A stretch of 64,000 nt of DNA from JBBIRW01 sp037441565 (GTDB lineage Bacteria; Desulfobacterota; JBBIRW01), in assembly GCA_037441565.1 (NCBI GenBank), contig JBBIRW010000004.1, positions 124,001 to 188,000 on the forward strand, in the 5' to 3' direction. A program made the position numbers and the translations under genes. Shown here piece after piece: positions 8,485-17,613 of the stretch. The notes beneath the pieces were generated by a model. That model was not told the origin of the DNA, made no database searches, and worked only from the letters and a program-made list of their open reading frames with translations. How positions within the stretch are numbered: position 1 is the stretch's first letter; each line of letters begins with the position of its first letter.

Positions 8485-9777
8485 ATGCCTCTTATAAGGC
8501 TCCTCTATCAATTTGGAATCTTCATAGCGGCATCATTCTGGTTACCTGTTTATATAATACCAGCCCTGATAAGGGGAAAATATAGAAGAGGAATAGAAGA
8601 ACGATTCGGAATCTATCCGGAGGAGGTAAGAAGGATTTCTGAAGAGGGCAGACCCTTCTGGATACATGCTGTGTCTGTTGGTGAGATTATCTCTATGATA
8701 CCACTTGTTGAATCTTTAAAAGATAGATTTCCTGATGTTCCCATTATAATAAGCACGATTACAGAAACAGGGAGGGATGTTGCTACACGTATAATGAAGA
8801 AGGATGCGGTGATATATTTCCCGATCGATCTAAGATCATGTGTAAGAAGGGCTCTCAGCATTATCAATCCCCGCCTTATAATAATTGCAGAAACTGAGCT
8901 ATGGCCGAATTTCATGTGGGAAGTTGGAAAGACAAAAACGCCACTTTTTTTAGTAAATGGAAGGATATCCGATAAGTCTTATAAGAAATATAAATGGATA
9001 AAACCATTCCTCAGAGATTCTCTTCGTTCATTCTACGGCTTTTTTATGCAGTCTGAGCTGGATGCAGAAAGGATAATCTCGCTTGGTGCCCCTCCTGAGA
9101 GAGTGATTGTTTGCGGAAATGTAAAATATGACAGGGATATGAATAAGATCCCTGATGAGGAGATAGAAGCTATCAAGCATTCTCTACCTTTTATTGAAAA
9201 AGACACCATTATTATCGCCGGAAGCACACATAGAGGAGAAGAGGAGATAGTTATTGATGTTTTAAAGAGGCTTAAAGAAAAATACCCATCTTTAAAACTT
9301 ATTATTGCCCCAAGACATCCTGAGAGAGTTAATGAGGTTGAGGAGATACTAAGGAAATCTAAAATCAGATGGAGAAGAAGAAGCAGCAAAGCGGGAGATG
9401 GAGATGTTGATGTTTTGATAATTGATACCATTGGTGAACTTTCAAAGATGTATGCTGTTGGCAAGATTATTTTTATTGGAGGAAGTCTTGTTCCTCACGG
9501 AGGGCATAATCCCATAGAGGCAGCAGTATACAATAAGCCTGTTATATCGGGACCCTGTACTAACAATTTCAGAGATATGTATGAGCACCTTTTGAGCTCA
9601 GGGGGAGCCATTATTATCAAGGATGGAGAGGAATTGCATGAAAAAATACTATACTTTCTTGAAAATGGAGATGCGCTGTTAAGAATGGGTTATTCGGCAA
9701 AAAAGTGTATCGAAGAGAAAAGAGGAGCAGTTAAAAAGATTATGGCATCTATCGAAAAGTTTGTTGTGAATGGTTAA
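8485..9777 (+). CDS. waaA: 3-deoxy-D-manno-octulosonic acid transferase WaaA (KdtA)
   Basis: This GT30 enzyme adds one or more Kdo residues to lipid IVA. It is 430 residues with an N-terminal membrane anchor (LLYQFGIFIAASFWLPVY). FWIHAVSVGEIISMIPLV contains the conserved catalytic Glu, followed by STITETGRDVA, ETELWPNF and the family signature GGSLVPHGGHNPIEAA near residue 335. How many Kdo units it adds cannot be told from sequence. The stop overlaps the lpxK start by eight bases. Confidence 0.95.
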   Translation: MPLIRLLYQFGIFIAASFWLPVYIIPALIRGKYRRGIEERFGIYPEEVRRISEEGRPFWIHAVSVGEIISMIPLVESLKDRFPDVPIIISTITETGRDVATRIMKKDAVIYFPIDLRSCVRRALSIINPRLIIIAETELWPNFMWEVGKTKTPLFLVNGRISDKSYKKYKWIKPFLRDSLRSFYGFFMQSELDAERIISLGAPPERVIVCGNVKYDRDMNKIPDEEIEAIKHSLPFIEKDTIIIAGSTHRGEEEIVIDVLKRLKEKYPSLKLIIAPRHPERVNEVEEILRKSKIRWRRRSSKAGDGDVDVLIIDTIGELSKMYAVGKIIFIGGSLVPHGGHNPIEAAVYNKPVISGPCTNNFRDMYEHLLSSGGAIIIKDGEELHEKILYFLENGDALLRMGYSAKKCIEEKRGAVKKIMASIEKFVVNG

Positions 9778-10873
9778 ATCCGTATATGAGATATTCACAA
9801 ATTACATAGTGAGGGGAAGGGAGAATATCGTTAAGAAGATAATACTTTTTCCCCTGTTTCTTCTATCATTTCTTTACTATATTACCGTCAAAATAAGAGA
9901 GAAACTTTACAGGATGGGCTTTTTAAGAGAGAAGCATTTATCCTGTCCCGTTATAAGTGTTGGAAATATCGCAATAGGGGGATCGGGAAAAACAACGATA
10001 AGTATTCTTATCGCAGATTTTTTTTCAAGGAGGGGAAAGGATGTCTGCGTTGTTTGTAGATCCTTTAGCAACGCATTCCCCCGTGAATCACAGTTTGTTT
10101 CTATCCGGGGAAGGATTCTTCTGGATGTTCAATTTTGCGGTGATGAGCCCTATCTTATAGCATCACATCTTGAAAAGGGTTCGGTTATTGCCGGAAGGAG
10201 AAAATGGTGGTCAGCAGAGGTAGCATTGAGAGATGAAAAATTCGATCTCATTGTGGTGGATGATGGATACCAGCATCTCAAACTTCACAGGGACATCAAT
10301 ATACTTATTCTCACAGGGCGTGAATTGGACTCGTATCTTTTTCCAAGGGGTATTCTCAGAGAACCACTGAGCAGCACTGTAAGGGCGGATATTATACTGA
10401 TAAACAAGTTGGCAGGAAATTTTTCTGATATGCACCATTACCTGAAAAGGAACTTTTCCGAAAAACCTGTTTTTACATTCTCCTACCAGATAAAAGGATT
10501 CCTGGATGCATCCTCAAAAAGGGTGCTTGAACCGGGCTCAATAAGAGGAGAGAGGGTTTTTCTTTTTTCATCCATAGGGGATGGTGGTTCATTCAGTGGA
10601 CTCATTGAAAAACAGGGTGGTATAATTGAAGAGTTCGTTGAATTTCCGGATCACTATAGGTATAAAAAGGGTGATCTTGAACGCATTGTAAAAAGATCGG
10701 GAGGTCTTCCCTGTTTTACTACCGAGAAGGACTGGGTAAAGATTAAAGAATATTATTCTGGGGAGCCACGGCTTTTTATTACAATGATATCGCTCAATAT
10801 AGATCCAGCTTTTCTGAACCTGATTGAGAGGTTGATAGATGGGGATAGGAAGAAGGGCAAGGAAAATAACTAA
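9770..10873 (+). CDS. lpxK: Tetraacyldisaccharide 4'-kinase LpxK
   Basis: LpxK phosphorylates the 4' position of the lipid A disaccharide on the inner face of the cytoplasmic membrane. The 367 residues hold an N-terminal membrane-binding helix (KIILFPLFLLSFLYY), the P-loop GNIAIGGSGKTT, the DDGYQH segment with the catalytic acidic pair, and LFPRGILREPLSS. The C-terminal domain has FPDHYRYKKGDLE and TTEKDWVKI, both typical. It overlaps waaA by 8 bases and lpxL by 35. Confidence 0.95.
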   Translation: MVKSVYEIFTNYIVRGRENIVKKIILFPLFLLSFLYYITVKIREKLYRMGFLREKHLSCPVISVGNIAIGGSGKTTISILIADFFSRRGKDVCVVCRSFSNAFPRESQFVSIRGRILLDVQFCGDEPYLIASHLEKGSVIAGRRKWWSAEVALRDEKFDLIVVDDGYQHLKLHRDINILILTGRELDSYLFPRGILREPLSSTVRADIILINKLAGNFSDMHHYLKRNFSEKPVFTFSYQIKGFLDASSKRVLEPGSIRGERVFLFSSIGDGGSFSGLIEKQGGIIEEFVEFPDHYRYKKGDLERIVKRSGGLPCFTTEKDWVKIKEYYSGEPRLFITMISLNIDPAFLNLIERLIDGDRKKGKENN

Positions 10874-11795
10874 GAGGTTGAGAAAGACAAGGGTTGTCTT
10901 CTTTCTTGAATATCTATTTTTGAGGATAGTATTCTGGTTTTTATCAGTGATCCCTTACTCATCCTCCATAAAGATTGGTGCCTTCCTGGGAAGGATTATT
11001 TACTGGCTTGATCCTGCCCATAGATATATAGCTGAGGTAAATATAAGGTATGCCCTTCCTGAAATTGATGAAGAGAGGATCCGATTAATTGCACGTAAAT
11101 CCTTTGAACATCTTGGGAAGATGATCTCGGAGTTTGCTCAACTGACCAGGATGGATATAAAGGATATCAGAAATCTGATGAGGTTTGAGGGATTTGAGAT
11201 ATATGAAAGGATTACATTCAATGGTAAGGGAGCGCTGGGGCTCACAGGGCATATCGGCAACTGGGAGATGCTTGCTGTGGTTCTATCATCACTTGGTTAT
11301 CAAATAGGGTTTGTGGCGAGATCCATAGATAATCCATATATAGATCGATTCGTTAATAATATCCGATTGAGACATGGGGCAACTGTATTCAGAAAAAAGA
11401 CCCCACTTAAGGGGATGGTGGACTTTCTCCGCAATGGTGGTTCTGTGGGAGTACTCTTTGATCATCATATATCCGTAAAAAAGGGTGGGATTGTTGTGGA
11501 TTTTTTTGGGTACCCAGCTGAAACAAGCACAATCCTTCCAAGGCTTGCACTCAAGCTGGATCTTCCAATCATTCCGGTATTCTGCCTGAGGGAGAAGGAT
11601 AATCAGGGATTTCTGATAAGGTTTCTTGAGCCGGTGAATCTCATCAGGACCGGGGATATAACAAAAGACATAATTGAAAATACCATAATATGCAATCGTG
11701 TTCTCGAGGATGTGATAAGGCAGTATCCTGAACAGTGGTTCTGGATACACCGTAGATGGAAAAATTACTTCAGGTCAAAAGGGATTAAATATTGA
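10839..11795 (+). CDS. lpxL: Lipid A late acyltransferase (LpxL/HtrB family)
   Basis: This membrane enzyme adds a secondary acyl chain to Kdo-lipid A. The 318 residues have a basic N-terminus followed by a membrane anchor (FLEYLFLRIVFWFLSVIPY). The catalytic HX4E motif appears as HIGNWE within LTGHIGNWEMLAVV, and VGVLFDHHI matches the later LpxL block (D-Q/H-x). It is the only late acyltransferase in the window, so whether it plays the LpxL or the LpxM role is open. Its start lies 35 bases inside lpxK and its stop overlaps the gmhB start. Confidence 0.9.
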   Translation: MGIGRRARKITKRLRKTRVVFFLEYLFLRIVFWFLSVIPYSSSIKIGAFLGRIIYWLDPAHRYIAEVNIRYALPEIDEERIRLIARKSFEHLGKMISEFAQLTRMDIKDIRNLMRFEGFEIYERITFNGKGALGLTGHIGNWEMLAVVLSSLGYQIGFVARSIDNPYIDRFVNNIRLRHGATVFRKKTPLKGMVDFLRNGGSVGVLFDHHISVKKGGIVVDFFGYPAETSTILPRLALKLDLPIIPVFCLREKDNQGFLIRFLEPVNLIRTGDITKDIIENTIICNRVLEDVIRQYPEQWFWIHRRWKNYFRSKGIKY

Positions 11796-12406
11796 AATTA
11801 AGGGATCTTTCAGAGACGTCTCCAGTGAACAGTGCCGTTTTTCTTGACAGGGATGGGACGATAAATGAGGAAGTTGGTTATATTGATAGCAGTGAGAAGC
11901 TGATAATCATACCCGGAACTGTGGAGGCTATAAGGAGATTAAATGAAAGGGGTATGAAGGTGATAGTTGTAACGAATCAGTCAGCTATTGCAAGAGGGAT
12001 CATTACAGAGGAGGATTTAAATGAGATAAACAGCGCACTTACCGAGAAACTTTCAATGGGTGGTGCCTTTATCGATGCCATATACTACTGCCCCCATCAT
12101 CCAACAGAGGGGAAGGGTGTTTACAGGGTTGAATGTGAGTGCAGGAAACCTGGAACAGGGCTTCTTATTCGAGCATCCTATGATTTTGGTATCGATTTAA
12201 GAAAATCCTATGTTGTAGGTGATACCATTACAGATATAATTATGGCTAAAAAGGCTGGTGCAAAAGGTGTGCTCGTCCTTACAGGTCATGGAAGTTCTCA
12301 TTTAAATATGCTCAGAAATGTTGGGGAAACAGGAATGCCAGCATATATTGCAAAAGATATCAGTGAGGCAGTGGACTGGATAATAGAGGATTCAGAAGGA
12401 GGGTAG
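11792..12406 (+). CDS. gmhB: D-glycero-beta-D-manno-heptose 1,7-bisphosphate 7-phosphatase GmhB
   Basis: This HAD-family phosphatase of ADP-heptose synthesis has the nucleophile motif FLDRDGTINEEVGYI near residue 18. TNQSAIARG carries motif II, and motif IV is seen in VVGDTITDI. The zinc-binding loop that separates GmhB from other HADs is present as YYCPHHP followed by ECECRKPG. The frame opens with TTG overlapping the lpxL stop. A GTG at 11825 would give MNSAVFLDRDG, closer to the family's usual start, but only the TTG has a ribosome-site-like AAAAGGG. The substrate links this operon to the heptosyltransferase locus downstream. Confidence 0.9.
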   Translation: MKLRDLSETSPVNSAVFLDRDGTINEEVGYIDSSEKLIIIPGTVEAIRRLNERGMKVIVVTNQSAIARGIITEEDLNEINSALTEKLSMGGAFIDAIYYCPHHPTEGKGVYRVECECRKPGTGLLIRASYDFGIDLRKSYVVGDTITDIIMAKKAGAKGVLVLTGHGSSHLNMLRNVGETGMPAYIAKDISEAVDWIIEDSEGG

Positions 12407-12407
12407 A

Positions 12408-12581
12408 ATGTCCATCGATAAGGAATTACTTGAAATTCTGGCATGTCCAAAATGTAAGGGAGAAGTAAAACTTACAGAAAAGGAGGATGGGCTTGTCTGT
12501 GAAAGCTGCAGGCTCATCTATCCCATAAAGGATGATATCCCTGTAATGCTCATTGATGAGGCAATAGAATTACAATCTTGA
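12408..12581 (+). CDS. YcaR/Trm112-like small zinc-ribbon protein (UPF0434)
   Basis: This is a 57-residue protein beginning MSIDKELLEILACPKCKGEV, with a second cysteine pair in VCESC and the closing LIYPIKDDIPVML. The CPxCKG...CxxC layout and IPVML are the UPF0434/Trm112-like fold. E. coli ycaR lies beside lpxK and kdsB, so the neighbourhood fits. A strong AGGAGGG site sits four bases upstream of the ATG, overlapping the gmhB end. The exact role is unknown; Trm112 proteins act as small partners of methyltransferases. It closes the lipid A operon. Confidence 0.88.
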   Translation: MSIDKELLEILACPKCKGEVKLTEKEDGLVCESCRLIYPIKDDIPVMLIDEAIELQS

Positions 12582-12606
12582 CATTCAACTTGTACTGAAC
12601 AATAAT
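12578..12606 (+). promoter_or_regulatory. Sigma70-like promoter before the polysaccharide export genes
   Basis: A perfect TTGACA (12578-12583) is followed after 17 bases by AATAAT (12601-12606, five of six to TATAAT). The -35 overlaps the stop of the preceding small gene. The Wza-like gene starts 36 bases after the -10. This is the first credible promoter after the lipid A operon and probably drives 12643 onward. It is a sequence match only. Confidence 0.55.
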
Positions 12607-12642
12607 TAATTACATTTCCAATACCCAATCAGGAATAAATTT

Positions 12643-13698
12643 ATGAAAGGAAAATTTCTCTCAGTCGCTTTCATTCTTTTTATCATATTCACAGGTTGTT
12701 CAGATATGTCTCATCGAGGAATGGTTTATGACAGAGAGACTCATAAATGGGTCTATGTGGAAGAGGAGGCTCTGAGTCCGGAGGAGGCTATGGAGGAAGA
12801 AAGAAGGATTGAGGCAGAGAGGGTAAAGGAACTCGAGAGACTCCGGGAGCTCTCCATCCCGGCTGAGGCAGGCGCATACAGGATTGGACCAAATGATATA
12901 CTTACCGTTGTTATTTATAAATATCCGGAGCTAACCAGAAGTGTTACAGTAAGGGATGATGGGAGTATATTTCTCCCCCTTGCAGGTCCTGTTAAAGTTG
13001 CTGGTTTTACTATTTCTGAAGCTCAGGCAAGGATAACGGATGCCTTTGCAAAGGTCATACAGAACCCACAGATCAGTGTCGAGATTGAGAAATATCAGAG
13101 CAGGAGGTTTTATGTCCTTGGTGCAGTAATGAAACCTGGTGTTTATCCCCTTGACAGACCAACAACAGTTGTTCAGGCATTGAGCATTGCTGGAGGTATA
13201 GCTGAAAGTGCAAAATTGTCTGAGGCATATATGCTCAGGGAAAACAGGGTTGTTCCTGTAAATTTTCAAAGGCTGCTTGAGGAAGGCGATGTGAGATATA
13301 ATATCTATCTTTCCGACAATGATGTTATCTATATACCGAGTGCTATTGATCAAAAGGTTTTTGTCCTGGGGGATGTAAGAAATCCGGGGGTTGTTCCCAT
13401 AGTAATGGGAAGGCTTACCCTTGCAGAGGCAATAGCCCGATGTGGGGGTTTTGCACTGGGCGCAAGATGGGATAACCTGAGGATTATAAGGGGAGGTCTC
13501 AGGAATCCAAAGTTAATCAGGGTAAATTTTGAGCGGGCACTTGATGGTGATGTGGCCTATAATTTCCTCTTAAAATCCGGTGATATTGTATTTGTATCTG
13601 ATACGGTCCTTGGCAAGTGGAATAAGATCCTGCAGCAGTTGCTACCAACACTGAGTGCGATCCTCACTGGAGGAACTGTGGCACAGATAAGCAGATAG
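12643..13698 (+). CDS. Polysaccharide export outer-membrane lipoprotein, Wza-like
   Basis: This periplasmic/outer-membrane export channel component has 351 residues. The N-terminus is a lipoprotein signal peptide with lipobox Cys19 (IIFTGCS). An acidic, Glu-rich linker covers about residues 35-70. The poly-export domain follows (AYRIGPNDILTVVIYKYPELTRSVTVRDDGSIFLP split over residues 78-112), then two SLBB domains beginning near YVLGAVMKPGVYPL and VFVLGDVRNPGVV. The C-terminal helix that spans the outer membrane in Wza is plausible but short. It is followed after eight bases by the matching Wzc-like kinase. Confidence 0.9.
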   Translation: MKGKFLSVAFILFIIFTGCSDMSHRGMVYDRETHKWVYVEEEALSPEEAMEEERRIEAERVKELERLRELSIPAEAGAYRIGPNDILTVVIYKYPELTRSVTVRDDGSIFLPLAGPVKVAGFTISEAQARITDAFAKVIQNPQISVEIEKYQSRRFYVLGAVMKPGVYPLDRPTTVVQALSIAGGIAESAKLSEAYMLRENRVVPVNFQRLLEEGDVRYNIYLSDNDVIYIPSAIDQKVFVLGDVRNPGVVPIVMGRLTLAEAIARCGGFALGARWDNLRIIRGGLRNPKLIRVNFERALDGDVAYNFLLKSGDIVFVSDTVLGKWNKILQQLLPTLSAILTGGTVAQISR

Positions 13699-13706
13699 GG
13701 TCTTAG

Positions 13707-16163
13707 ATGAATGAAGCATTAGAGGAAAAAGAGGTTCACCTCCGTGATTACTTATTTGTTCTTCACAGAAGAAGGTATTTAGTTATCATTTCTTTCCTTG
13801 CCATATTTCTCTTTACCCTTATCTTTTCCCTCTTCAGAACACCTGTTTATGAGGCAGAAACAACAATCTACATCGAAGAAGGTTCAAAATCAGGGGGCTT
13901 TCTTGGTGATATAGGTCTTCTTGGACCGGGCTCAACAATCGGTGCCGAAATAGAGGTCATAAAGAGCAGAAGCATTGCGGAGAAGGTGGTTGGGGATCTG
14001 GGGCTTGATGTGCAGATATATGATGATCCTTATCCCTCCCTCTTCAGCATGATGATCTTTGGAAAGGGTTATAAAGCAGGAGATATTGAAGGCAGGAGGA
14101 TTAAATCAATCTATATCCATCCAGATGGTTACTATGAGATATTTCAGCTAAAGCTTTCACCAGTTATCAGGGCGAAGGAGTTGTATATTGAGTTTATTAA
14201 CGACGATGGAGGGTTTGTTGTAAAGGATGAGAAGGGGCGTGAGATAGCAAAAGGGGAGTCAGGAAAACCCCTTGAGGAAAATGGTATCTCCCTCATACTG
14301 GTAAATTCTTCAACACCAAAGGGACACAGGATAAGGCTGAAGAAGATGGATTTTACAGAGGCAGCTGAGGAGATTCAGAAAAGGATAAAGGTTCAGAAGA
14401 TGGGTGAAAGGGTTCCTGGTCCATCAACTGTGTTGAAAATTACCTATCAGGATGCTGATCCAGTAAGGGCGATGCATGTGGCAAATGCTATAGCTAAGGC
14501 ATATCAAGAAAAGAGGATTGAAAGGAGGAGTAAAGAGGCACAGCAAACAGAGACATTCCTTGCAGAACAGCTTGAAAGGGTAAGGGAGGGCCTTGGGGCA
14601 TCGGAAAAGAAGCTTGGTGAATTCAAGACAAAAGAGGGGATCGTGGAGCTCAGCAAGAGTGCAGAATCCCTTGTTGAGAGGATTGCAGAGCTGGAGAAGG
14701 ATCGGGTTCTCATCTCCCTTGACTTAAGAAGTGCAAGGAATCTTTACAGAAGGCTTATTGAAAGTCAGGGAAGTAACAAGGAGTTTATCCTTTCCACTGC
14801 GGCAAGTTCTGATCCAATAATTGGACAGCTTGCCCAGACCTTATCACAGCTTGAGGTAAAGAGACAGGCAATGCTTCAGGAATTTACGGAAAGGCATCCA
14901 GAGGTTGTTGCAGTTGATTCACAGATAAAAGAGCTCAAAAACAGAATACTCCTTACAGTTAGGAATTCCATAGATGGATTGGAGAAGAGGCTGGAGACTA
15001 TTGAAAATGCAATAAAGGAAAATGAGTCAAGCCTAAAGAAACTTCCAGGTGCTGAGAGGGAGCTTGCTATTATGACTCGTTCATTCAGGACGAATGAGGA
15101 GATATACCTTCTCTTGCTGAAAAAATATGAGGAAGCAAGGATTGCAAGGGCAGCAACTGTAGCAAATATGGATATAGTGGATTCAGCGATCCTCCCCCTC
15201 TTTCCTGTGAAACCAAGGTTAAAGATCAATCTCCCCCTCGGTGCATTGGTAGGTTTTATGTTCGGCTGCTTCCTTGCATTCTTCCTGGAATATCTGGATG
15301 ATTCCATAAAGGATGAGGAAGATGTCAAAAATGCTGTTAACCTCCCGATCTTTGCTACGATCCCCCATGATTCAGCTCATGATGGAAGAAAAGCTGCCTT
15401 TTCCATCAGAAGGGAAAGGGGTAGGGAACGGAGGCTCATCTCACTGGATGACAGGAGATCAGTTGTTGCGGAGGCATACAGGTCATTCCGCACAAATATT
15501 CAATTCACAGGAATAGATAGAAGTGCAAAGAGCTATCTTATAACAAGCCCTGGTGGGGATGAGGGAAAGAGCACAATCACTGCAAATCTCGGGATAGTCT
15601 TAAGCACGCTTGGATCAAGGGTGCTTATCGTTGATGCTGACTTAAGAAAGGGGAGGCTTCATGAGATTTTTAAAATAAATAATTTACAGGGATTAAGTAT
15701 AGTCCTTTCAAGTGATACAAGATGGGAGGAGGTTGTAAGGGAAACACAGTATGATGGGTTATATCTTTTACCATCAGGTCCACATCCTCCTAATCCATCT
15801 GAGCTTCTTGCATCAAGAAGGATGAGGGAGTTTATGTCCTTAGCAAGGGAGAAGTTCGATTATATCCTTTACGATTCCCCACCTGTTATCTTGGTGAGTG
15901 ATGCATGTATTATCGGAACCTCTGTCGATGGGATATTTATTGTAGCAAGGGCTGGAAGAACAGGAAGGGGTGCATTAAGAAAGACAAGGGAGATGCTTCC
16001 CTCTCCACCATATAATGTTTATGGCGTGATTATCAATGATATGGAGTTTGTCCGATCCAGGTATTATGGCCATTACGGATACAGTTACTATTACTACGGT
16101 GAGGAAGATGGAAAAAAGGGTCTGATTTCAAGGATTCGGGGGAAACTAAGCAGAAAGTATTGA
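13707..16163 (+). CDS. Wzc-like polysaccharide co-polymerase / BY-kinase
   Basis: This inner-membrane autokinase of 818 residues controls polysaccharide chain length and export. It has an N-terminal Wzz domain with a first membrane helix (YLVIISFLAIFLFTLIFSLF). A long periplasmic coiled-coil region follows (about 270-480), then a second helix (LGALVGFMFGCFLAFFLEYL). The cytoplasmic tyrosine-kinase domain has Walker A SPGGDEGKST near residue 614, Walker A' VLIVDADLRKGRLH and Walker B YILYDSPP. The C-terminus carries a Tyr cluster (RYYGHYGYSYYYYG), the expected autophosphorylation tail. The Wza-like gene lies directly upstream. Confidence 0.93.
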   Translation: MNEALEEKEVHLRDYLFVLHRRRYLVIISFLAIFLFTLIFSLFRTPVYEAETTIYIEEGSKSGGFLGDIGLLGPGSTIGAEIEVIKSRSIAEKVVGDLGLDVQIYDDPYPSLFSMMIFGKGYKAGDIEGRRIKSIYIHPDGYYEIFQLKLSPVIRAKELYIEFINDDGGFVVKDEKGREIAKGESGKPLEENGISLILVNSSTPKGHRIRLKKMDFTEAAEEIQKRIKVQKMGERVPGPSTVLKITYQDADPVRAMHVANAIAKAYQEKRIERRSKEAQQTETFLAEQLERVREGLGASEKKLGEFKTKEGIVELSKSAESLVERIAELEKDRVLISLDLRSARNLYRRLIESQGSNKEFILSTAASSDPIIGQLAQTLSQLEVKRQAMLQEFTERHPEVVAVDSQIKELKNRILLTVRNSIDGLEKRLETIENAIKENESSLKKLPGAERELAIMTRSFRTNEEIYLLLLKKYEEARIARAATVANMDIVDSAILPLFPVKPRLKINLPLGALVGFMFGCFLAFFLEYLDDSIKDEEDVKNAVNLPIFATIPHDSAHDGRKAAFSIRRERGRERRLISLDDRRSVVAEAYRSFRTNIQFTGIDRSAKSYLITSPGGDEGKSTITANLGIVLSTLGSRVLIVDADLRKGRLHEIFKINNLQGLSIVLSSDTRWEEVVRETQYDGLYLLPSGPHPPNPSELLASRRMREFMSLAREKFDYILYDSPPVILVSDACIIGTSVDGIFIVARAGRTGRGALRKTREMLPSPPYNVYGVIINDMEFVRSRYYGHYGYSYYYYGEEDGKKGLISRIRGKLSRKY

Positions 16164-16175
16164 TGGGGAATTTTT

Positions 16176-16715
16176 ATGGATTATGGAGATATAGGGAACT
16201 TAAAATGGTATCTCATCCAGACAAAACCCAGGAAGGAAAAACTTGTCGAATCAAATCTATCCCGATTAATGATCGAATCCTATAGTCCAAAGATACGCGA
16301 AAGAAGGCGACATAATGGATCTTATGATTATGTGCTAAAGCCTCTCTTCCCGGGATATATATTTGCCCGATTTTCTATAGTCACACACTACAGGACCATA
16401 AAATTCATGAGGGGGGTAAAGGGTATTGTTTCATTTGGTGGGGTTCCCGCGGTTGTTGATAATGAACTGATAAGGACCATAAGGGCGAGGGAAAGGGATG
16501 GTGTTATCCATATCCATGAAAGGAGATGGAGAAAGGGTGAGGTTTTAGAGATTGTTGATGGTCCTTTCAGGAGTCTGACAGGTATCTTTGAAAGATACCT
16601 TAATGATAATGAGCGGGTGGAGATCCTTATTAACTGCATAAGGTTCAGTATGCGTGTGAATTTAAGAAAAGAATATTTAAGATCTCCGGTAATGAAAGGG
16701 AATACCACTTATTAG
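16176..16715 (+). CDS. NusG-family antiterminator (RfaH/LoaP-like paralogue)
   Basis: This 179-residue protein has an N-terminal NGN domain (KWYLIQTKPRKEKLVESNL, FPGYIFARF, RGVKGIVSFGG) and a C-terminal KOW domain from about residue 119 (KGEVLEIVDGPFRSLTG). Housekeeping NusG lies with secE and rpl genes, so a copy inside a polysaccharide locus is most likely a specialised elongation factor of the RfaH/LoaP/UpxY type. It would let RNA polymerase read through the long sugar genes downstream. I found no ops-like element. It follows the Wzc-like gene by 12 bases and precedes rmlD by 19. Confidence 0.88.
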   Translation: MDYGDIGNLKWYLIQTKPRKEKLVESNLSRLMIESYSPKIRERRRHNGSYDYVLKPLFPGYIFARFSIVTHYRTIKFMRGVKGIVSFGGVPAVVDNELIRTIRARERDGVIHIHERRWRKGEVLEIVDGPFRSLTGIFERYLNDNERVEILINCIRFSMRVNLRKEYLRSPVMKGNTTY

Positions 16716-16734
16716 AGATTTTCCTTCCACAGTT

Positions 16735-17595
16735 ATGAAAATAGTGGTTACAGGAGCAGGGGGACAGCTGGGAGCAGATCTTGTGAGATTTCTTAATGAA
16801 AGAGGTCTTGAGCCTATCACATTTAAAAGGGTTGATCTTGATATAGGGGATTATAATTGTATAGAAAAGAAGCTTTTGAATAACTCACCTGATGTTATAA
16901 TAAATTGCGCTGCCTTTACAAAAGTAGATGATGCGGAATGTATGAGGGATGAAGCCTTCAGAGTAAATGTAATTGGGAGTGAAAACCTTGCAAATTTCTG
17001 CGGGAAGATCGATTGTATACTTGTTCACTTCAGCACGGACTATATATTCAACGGTAAGAAAAAAAGACCATACAAAACGGATGACCTTCCACACCCCCTG
17101 AATTTTTACGGATTCAGCAAATGGATGGGAGAAGAGCGGATCAAGAAGATGTATGGAAAGCATTACATCATAAGAACGAGCTGGCTTTATGGGATTCATG
17201 GTGATAATTTTTTAAAGAGGATTTATGATAGATACAGGTCGGGAGAAACCCTGATGGTTGTAAACGATCAGTTTGGTCTACCAACATATACCCAGACAGT
17301 TTGCAATGCTACATGGAATTTAATAAACATAAAGGCTCCTTTTGGCATATATCATATATCTGATCAGGGGGATCCAGTGAGCTGGTATGAGTTTTCTAAG
17401 GAGTTCTTCAGGATGATGGGGATTGAGTGCAATATAAAAGCTATTAGTATAAGAGATCTCAGACTCAAGGCAAAGAGACCGAGCTACTCTGTTCTTGATT
17501 CATCGCTCTATGAGGAAGTATGTGGGGTAAAACTTCCTCACTGGAGGGAGAGTCTCAGGCAATTTGTTTCGATTTTCAAAGGTGGAGCAGAATAA
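16735..17595 (+). CDS. rfbD: dTDP-4-dehydrorhamnose reductase RmlD
   Basis: This is the last step of dTDP-L-rhamnose synthesis, an NAD(P)H-dependent reduction. The 286-residue short-chain dehydrogenase begins with GAGGQLGADLVRFL and shows INCAAFTKVDDAE, the catalytic FSTDYIFNG and YGFSKWMGE (YxxxK), and RTSWLYG. These are all RmlD signatures. It is the first of four rml genes in the unusual order D-A-C-B. Confidence 0.92.
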   Translation: MKIVVTGAGGQLGADLVRFLNERGLEPITFKRVDLDIGDYNCIEKKLLNNSPDVIINCAAFTKVDDAECMRDEAFRVNVIGSENLANFCGKIDCILVHFSTDYIFNGKKKRPYKTDDLPHPLNFYGFSKWMGEERIKKMYGKHYIIRTSWLYGIHGDNFLKRIYDRYRSGETLMVVNDQFGLPTYTQTVCNATWNLINIKAPFGIYHISDQGDPVSWYEFSKEFFRMMGIECNIKAISIRDLRLKAKRPSYSVLDSSLYEEVCGVKLPHWRESLRQFVSIFKGGAE

Positions 17596-17613
17596 TAACT
17601 GGAGGAAATTCCT

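Noticed and set aside
12582..16734. ops or JUMPstart element for the NusG paralogue
   Set aside because: No GGCGGTAGC-like sequence was found by eye in the leader or nearby gaps.
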